Shown one piece after another: positions 6,126-8,638 of a stretch of 8,638 nt of DNA. Position 1 is the first letter of the stretch, and every line of letters begins with the position of its first letter. The position numbers and the translations under genes are program-made. This DNA comes from Acidobacteriaceae bacterium (GTDB taxonomy: Bacteria > Acidobacteriota > Terriglobia > Bryobacterales > Bryobacteraceae), in assembly GCA_019246575.1 (NCBI GenBank), contig JAFAQG010000418.1:1-8638 (forward strand). Reading direction: 5' to 3'. A model generated the notes under the pieces. It saw only the letters and a list, made by a program, of their open reading frames with translations, did not search any database and was not told the DNA's origin.

Positions 6126-6141
6126 CACACGTGAAAGTGTG
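6126..6141 (+). other. Small hairpin CACAC/GTGTG over the GTG start of the next gene
   Basis: CACAC (6126-6130) can pair with GTGTG (6137-6141), leaving GTGAAA as the loop. The proposed GTG start (6131) is in the loop and an alternative GTG (6137) is in the stem. A five-pair stem is weak; it may affect start choice or be chance. Confidence 0.2.
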
Positions 6142-6802
6142 TTTGAGTGACCGAAGCCCCGATCGTTGGCTGAAAGGGCTTCACCATCTTGCGTTCTTCT
6201 GCCTTGCGCTTCTCCTCCCCTGGGCATTGCAGGCCCAAGCGAACCCCCCTCAGCCGGGAGAGTTGCCGAACACCGTTTCCGCACCATCGCTTACGGAAGG
6301 CGATAAGTTTGCTTATCGGGTCGTGCAATCGCTCGGACTACGCGGTTTTGCCGGTGCTGCGATCGGCGCTTCCATAGGACAAGCACGAAATTCGCCGAGT
6401 GAGTGGGGGCAAGGTGTGGCAGGATTTTCGAAGCGATACGGATCCGGCTTCGCTGGCAATTTCTCTCGGCAGGCGTTCGCGTTCACTCTGGAGAGCGTAT
6501 TCCATGAGGATCCGCGCTACTTTCCTTCCGAGGAAAAAACGATAAAGGAACGGACCCTGAATGCCGCGAAGCAGGTTTTTTGGACCAAGACCGATGACGG
6601 CAGCTCGGAAGTTGCGTACGGCCGTCTCATTAGCGAATTTGGGGCTGCCGAGTTCACGAACGTATGGCAAGCGCACAGCACAGGAAAGCAAAGCAGTGCG
6701 ATCATCCGGACATGTGTAGGGCTGGGCGGCGACGCGGCGTACAACTTCATGCAAGAGTTCATCCCGTTTACAAGACCGCGCTCACTACGGCACCAGCACT
6801 GA
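6131..6802 (+). CDS. Secreted protein of FHEDPRYF family, first of a tandem pair, function unknown
   Basis: A 223-residue exported protein without a known function. Residues 19-36 form a hydrophobic signal core (LAFFCLALLLPWALQAQA) with probable cleavage after AQA at about 37. The mature part has LTEGDKF (54-60), a Gly/Ala-rich stretch (72-84), EWGQGVAGFSKRYGSGFA (91-108), the core motif FHEDPRYF (124-131), then AYGRLISEFGAAEFTNVW (162-179) and a closing LGGDAAYNFMQEF (198-210). The same order of motifs appears in the next gene, so the two are paralogues. The start is uncertain: no ATG is available before the signal peptide, and GTG 6131, GTG 6137 or TTG 6143 all give a usable leader. It begins 37 bases after thiE and may be co-transcribed with it. 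I recall similar proteins as hypothetical in many Acidobacteriota; periplasmic or outer-membrane location is inferred. Confidence 0.82.
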   Translation: MKVCLSDRSPDRWLKGLHHLAFFCLALLLPWALQAQANPPQPGELPNTVSAPSLTEGDKFAYRVVQSLGLRGFAGAAIGASIGQARNSPSEWGQGVAGFSKRYGSGFAGNFSRQAFAFTLESVFHEDPRYFPSEEKTIKERTLNAAKQVFWTKTDDGSSEVAYGRLISEFGAAEFTNVWQAHSTGKQSSAIIRTCVGLGGDAAYNFMQEFIPFTRPRSLRHQH

Positions 6803-6841
6803 GCGCGTAACCCTTACGATGGAAGTACCGTCTGCTTAACT

Positions 6842-7621
6842 TTGGCACGAAATTTCTCATTTGCAAGATGGAACACGCGTGTGCTCACAACCCTGGCGCT
6901 GTTGATGTGTGCTCCGGTTCACGGCAGCGCACAAAATACTTCTCAGCGGACTCCGGGCAAGCCTGCCACGCCGGCGCAGGCGACGTCATCGGATCAGAAA
7001 TCACAGAAAGACAAGGCCGCTGAGCAGTTGAAGCTGGAAGAGCGCCAGCGAGTTTTAGGCGTGATTCCCGAGTTCAACACGGTTAGCGGCGAGGGAATTC
7101 TACCCCTGACTGCGGGACAGAAGTTCCAGCTGGCGTTTAAGAGCGCGACCGATCCGTTTGCTTTTTTTGGGGCGGGAGCGGATGCGGGGTACAGTCAGCT
7201 CACAAATGCATATCCCGGGTATGGGCAGGGCGCAGCCGGATATGGAAAGAGATACGGCGCGTCATTCGCGGATAGTTTCGACGGCACAATCATCGGAAAT
7301 GCTGCTTTTCCGGCGCTGTTCCATGAAGACCCGCGATACTTCCGCAAAGCGACGGGCAGCATCGGAAGCCGCATTCTGTACGCAGTGTATAGCACCGTGA
7401 GAGCAAGGAGCGACAGGGGGAAATGGGTGCCGAACTACGGCAACATTCTAGGTAATCTCGCTGCTGGAGGGATCTCGAATCTTTACTACCCAGCGACGGA
7501 CCGCGGGGCCAGCCTCACGATTCAGCGGGCGTTCACGGTGACGGCCGAAGGCGCATTCGGGGCGTTGGGATACGAGTTTTGGCCCGATGTACAACGAAAG
7601 TTGTTCCACACGAAGCGCTGA
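6842..7621 (+). CDS. Secreted protein of FHEDPRYF family, second of a tandem pair, function unknown
   Basis: A 259-residue paralogue of the preceding protein. The leader has a basic N-region followed by a hydrophobic core (residues 14-29, LTTLALLMCAPV) and likely cleavage at GSA/Q (30/31). A Lys/Gln/Thr-rich, charged linker (about 31-70) is longer than in the first copy. The family part follows: LGVIPEFNTV (72-81), LTAGQKF (89-95), YGQGAAGYGKRYGASFADSF (127-146), FHEDPRYF (160-167), NYGNILGNLAAGGISNLYYP (198-217) and EFWPDVQRKLF (245-255). LGVIPEFNTV and the Tyr-rich ISNLYYP stretch match what I remember of the common acidobacterial form, so this copy looks the more typical. TTG 6842 is the first start after the previous stop and is in the same frame as the first gene; GTG 6881 is an alternative. 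GGAAG (6821-6825) is too distant to be convincing. No catalytic motif is recognised. Confidence 0.82.
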   Translation: MARNFSFARWNTRVLTTLALLMCAPVHGSAQNTSQRTPGKPATPAQATSSDQKSQKDKAAEQLKLEERQRVLGVIPEFNTVSGEGILPLTAGQKFQLAFKSATDPFAFFGAGADAGYSQLTNAYPGYGQGAAGYGKRYGASFADSFDGTIIGNAAFPALFHEDPRYFRKATGSIGSRILYAVYSTVRARSDRGKWVPNYGNILGNLAAGGISNLYYPATDRGASLTIQRAFTVTAEGAFGALGYEFWPDVQRKLFHTKR

Positions 7622-7639
7622 TCGGGCTCTGCCGTTCCT

Positions 7640-8638
7640 TCATTTACCCTGTGACCCTGCTGCTAGCGTCAGCTTGGGTTGACTTTCGTGCAGTTCCTGC
7701 AAACTCCAGACGCGAATCGGATCGCGACGCCGCGATGCGACCGCTTCGGCCGCTGCCTTTGCCCCACTCATGGTCGTGATGCATGGAATGCGGTGCGTCA
7801 CTGCATTGCGGCGGATGGTCTGCTCGTCGGGAAAAGACTGACTTCCAGTTGTCGTGTAGATGATGAGATTGAGCCTGCCTGCCTTCAGCAAATCGACGGC
7901 ATTCGGACGTCCTTCGTTCACCTTGAGGACTGTCTTCGAGGGTAGACCCGCAGCTCTCAGGGATGCGGCCGTGCCGCGCGTAGCGAAGAGCTCGAATCCG
8001 AAGCTATGAAATTTCTGAGCTACGGCGGTGGCCGTATGCTTATCGCGGTCGTTCACGCTGATGAAAAGGGCGCCTCGATCAGGAATAGGCGTGCCTGCCG
8101 CGAGTTGTGCTTTAGCGAATGCTTCTCCGAACGTCTCACCGACTCCCATCACCTCGCCCGTGGAGCGCATCTCCGGTCCTAGAGCGGGATCGACGCCGGG
8201 GAATTTCGCGAAGGGGAAGACTGGACTCTTGACGAAGAAGTTCGGTACCGGCAGCGTGCCGTTCACGATGCCACCCGTCAGCTCCGGGAAGTCTTTAAGT
8301 GTTTTGCCGAGCATGAGGCCGACGGCGATCTTGGGCAGGGGCACGCCAGTGGCTTTGCTGACGAAGGGAACCGTTCGCGAGGCCCGCGGATTGACTTCGA
8401 GCACATACACTCGGTCGCGCTGGATCGCGTATTGGACGTTTACGAGCCCGATTACGTTGAGCGCTCGGGCCAGGCGCGCGGTGTATTCCTCAATGGCCTT
8501 CAGGCAGGCCGAGTGGATGGAAAAGGCAGGCAGGACGCATGAGCTGTCGCCCGAATGGACCCCGGCTTCTTCGATGTGCTCCATAATGCCGGCGATCAGC
8601 ACGTTGCTTCCATCGCACAGCGCGTCCACATCTATTTC
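7640..8638 (-). CDS. carB: Carbamoyl phosphate synthetase large subunit, C-terminal part (cut by right window edge)
   Basis: The last 332 residues of the large subunit, which makes carbamoyl phosphate for arginine and pyrimidine synthesis. The gene enters from the right edge, so its first two thirds are outside. The visible part begins [10 protein letters not shown], inside the second ATP-grasp (carbamate-phosphorylating) half. It continues with [20 protein letters not shown] (18-37 of the fragment), [18 protein letters not shown] (81-98, metal-binding Glu and Asn) and [20 protein letters not shown] (146-165). From about residue 188 comes the MGS-like allosteric domain with [14 protein letters not shown] (214-227), VLKVNEGRP (237-245) and LIIYTTTG (258-265). 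Effector contacts known from E. coli (Thr, Thr, Lys) appear kept, but the Asn expected in INTT is Tyr261. It ends 18 bases from the convergent upstream gene's stop, with no clear terminator between them. Confidence 0.97.
   Translation of the reverse strand, partial: EIDVDALCDGSNVLIAGIMEHIEEAGVHSGDSSCVLPAFSIHSACLKAIEEYTARLARALNVIGLVNVQYAIQRDRVYVLEVNPRASRTVPFVSKATGVPLPKIAVGLMLGKTLKDFPELTGGIVNGTLPVPNFFVKSPVFPFAKFPGVDPALGPEMRSTGEVMGVGETFGEAFAKAQLAAGTPIPDRGALFISVNDRDKHTATAVAQKFHSFGFELFATRGTAASLRAAGLPSKTVLKVNEGRPNAVDLLKAGRLNLIIYTTTGSQSFPDEQTIRRNAVTHRIPCITTMSGAKAAAEAVASRRRDPIRVWSLQELHESQPKLTLAAGSQGK

Noticed and set aside
6100..6150. 16-codon open frame starting ATG 6100 as a leader peptide
   Set aside because: It overlaps the signal-peptide gene, lacks a ribosome-binding site and has no regulatory codon run.
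6338..6762. Minus-strand open frames opposite the first FHEDPRYF protein
   Set aside because: The sense strand is supported by a signal peptide and by similarity to the downstream paralogue; the antisense frames are shadows.
6803..6841. Idea that the two tandem paralogues are one protein split by a stop mutation
   Set aside because: Although they are in the same frame, each has its own signal peptide and complete family domain, so they are two genes.

Overview
This window looks like chromosomal DNA from an Acidobacteriota-type soil bacterium. The evidence is a tandem pair of secreted proteins with a FHEDPRYF core motif, a type I remember as common in Acidobacteriota genomes, a thiE of acidobacterial style, and fairly GC-rich DNA throughout (judged by eye). 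That assignment is inference. No tRNA, rRNA, CRISPR array, insertion sequence or transposase was seen, and almost every base lies in or within about 160 bases of a gene.

Left part, minus strand (about 3524 down to 1): a four-gene set that reads as a pectin/galacturonate unit. A good sigma70-type promoter (3524-3496) is followed by a 93-residue two-helix membrane protein with a His-rich loop, a Tat-signal GH28 polygalacturonase-family enzyme, a UxaE-type tagaturonate epimerase, and the N-terminal 94 residues of a LysR regulator that runs off the left edge. Gaps are 52, 82 and 63 bases, so co-transcription is plausible. The proposed logic is that GH28 releases galacturonate outside the cytoplasm, UxaE converts tagaturonate to fructuronate inside, and the LysR protein may sense a pathway compound.

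Middle, plus strand (3581 to 6093): a divergently transcribed molybdate-type ABC transporter pair, modB (permease) and modC (ATPase with C-terminal TOBE-like domain), followed by a short thiE (thiamine phosphate synthase). No modA lies next to them in the window. The modC frame has no ATG, GTG or TTG where the family needs a start. A CTG overlaps the modB stop as CTGA behind a GGGGAG ribosome-binding site, which suggests a non-standard start, coupled re-initiation or a modB-modC frameshift product.

Right part: two paralogous signal-peptide proteins in tandem on the plus strand (6131-6802 and 6842-7621), starting with GTG and TTG. They face the 3' end of carB on the minus strand, the large subunit of carbamoyl phosphate synthetase, whose C-terminal 332 residues enter from the right edge. 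Only 18 bases separate the convergent stops, with no obvious terminator.

The points most worth following are the modB/modC start problem, the tandem paralogues, the composition of the pectin operon including its small His-rich membrane protein, and the paired palindromes and direct repeats in the short regulatory gaps. I did not see an obvious new defence or mobile system.
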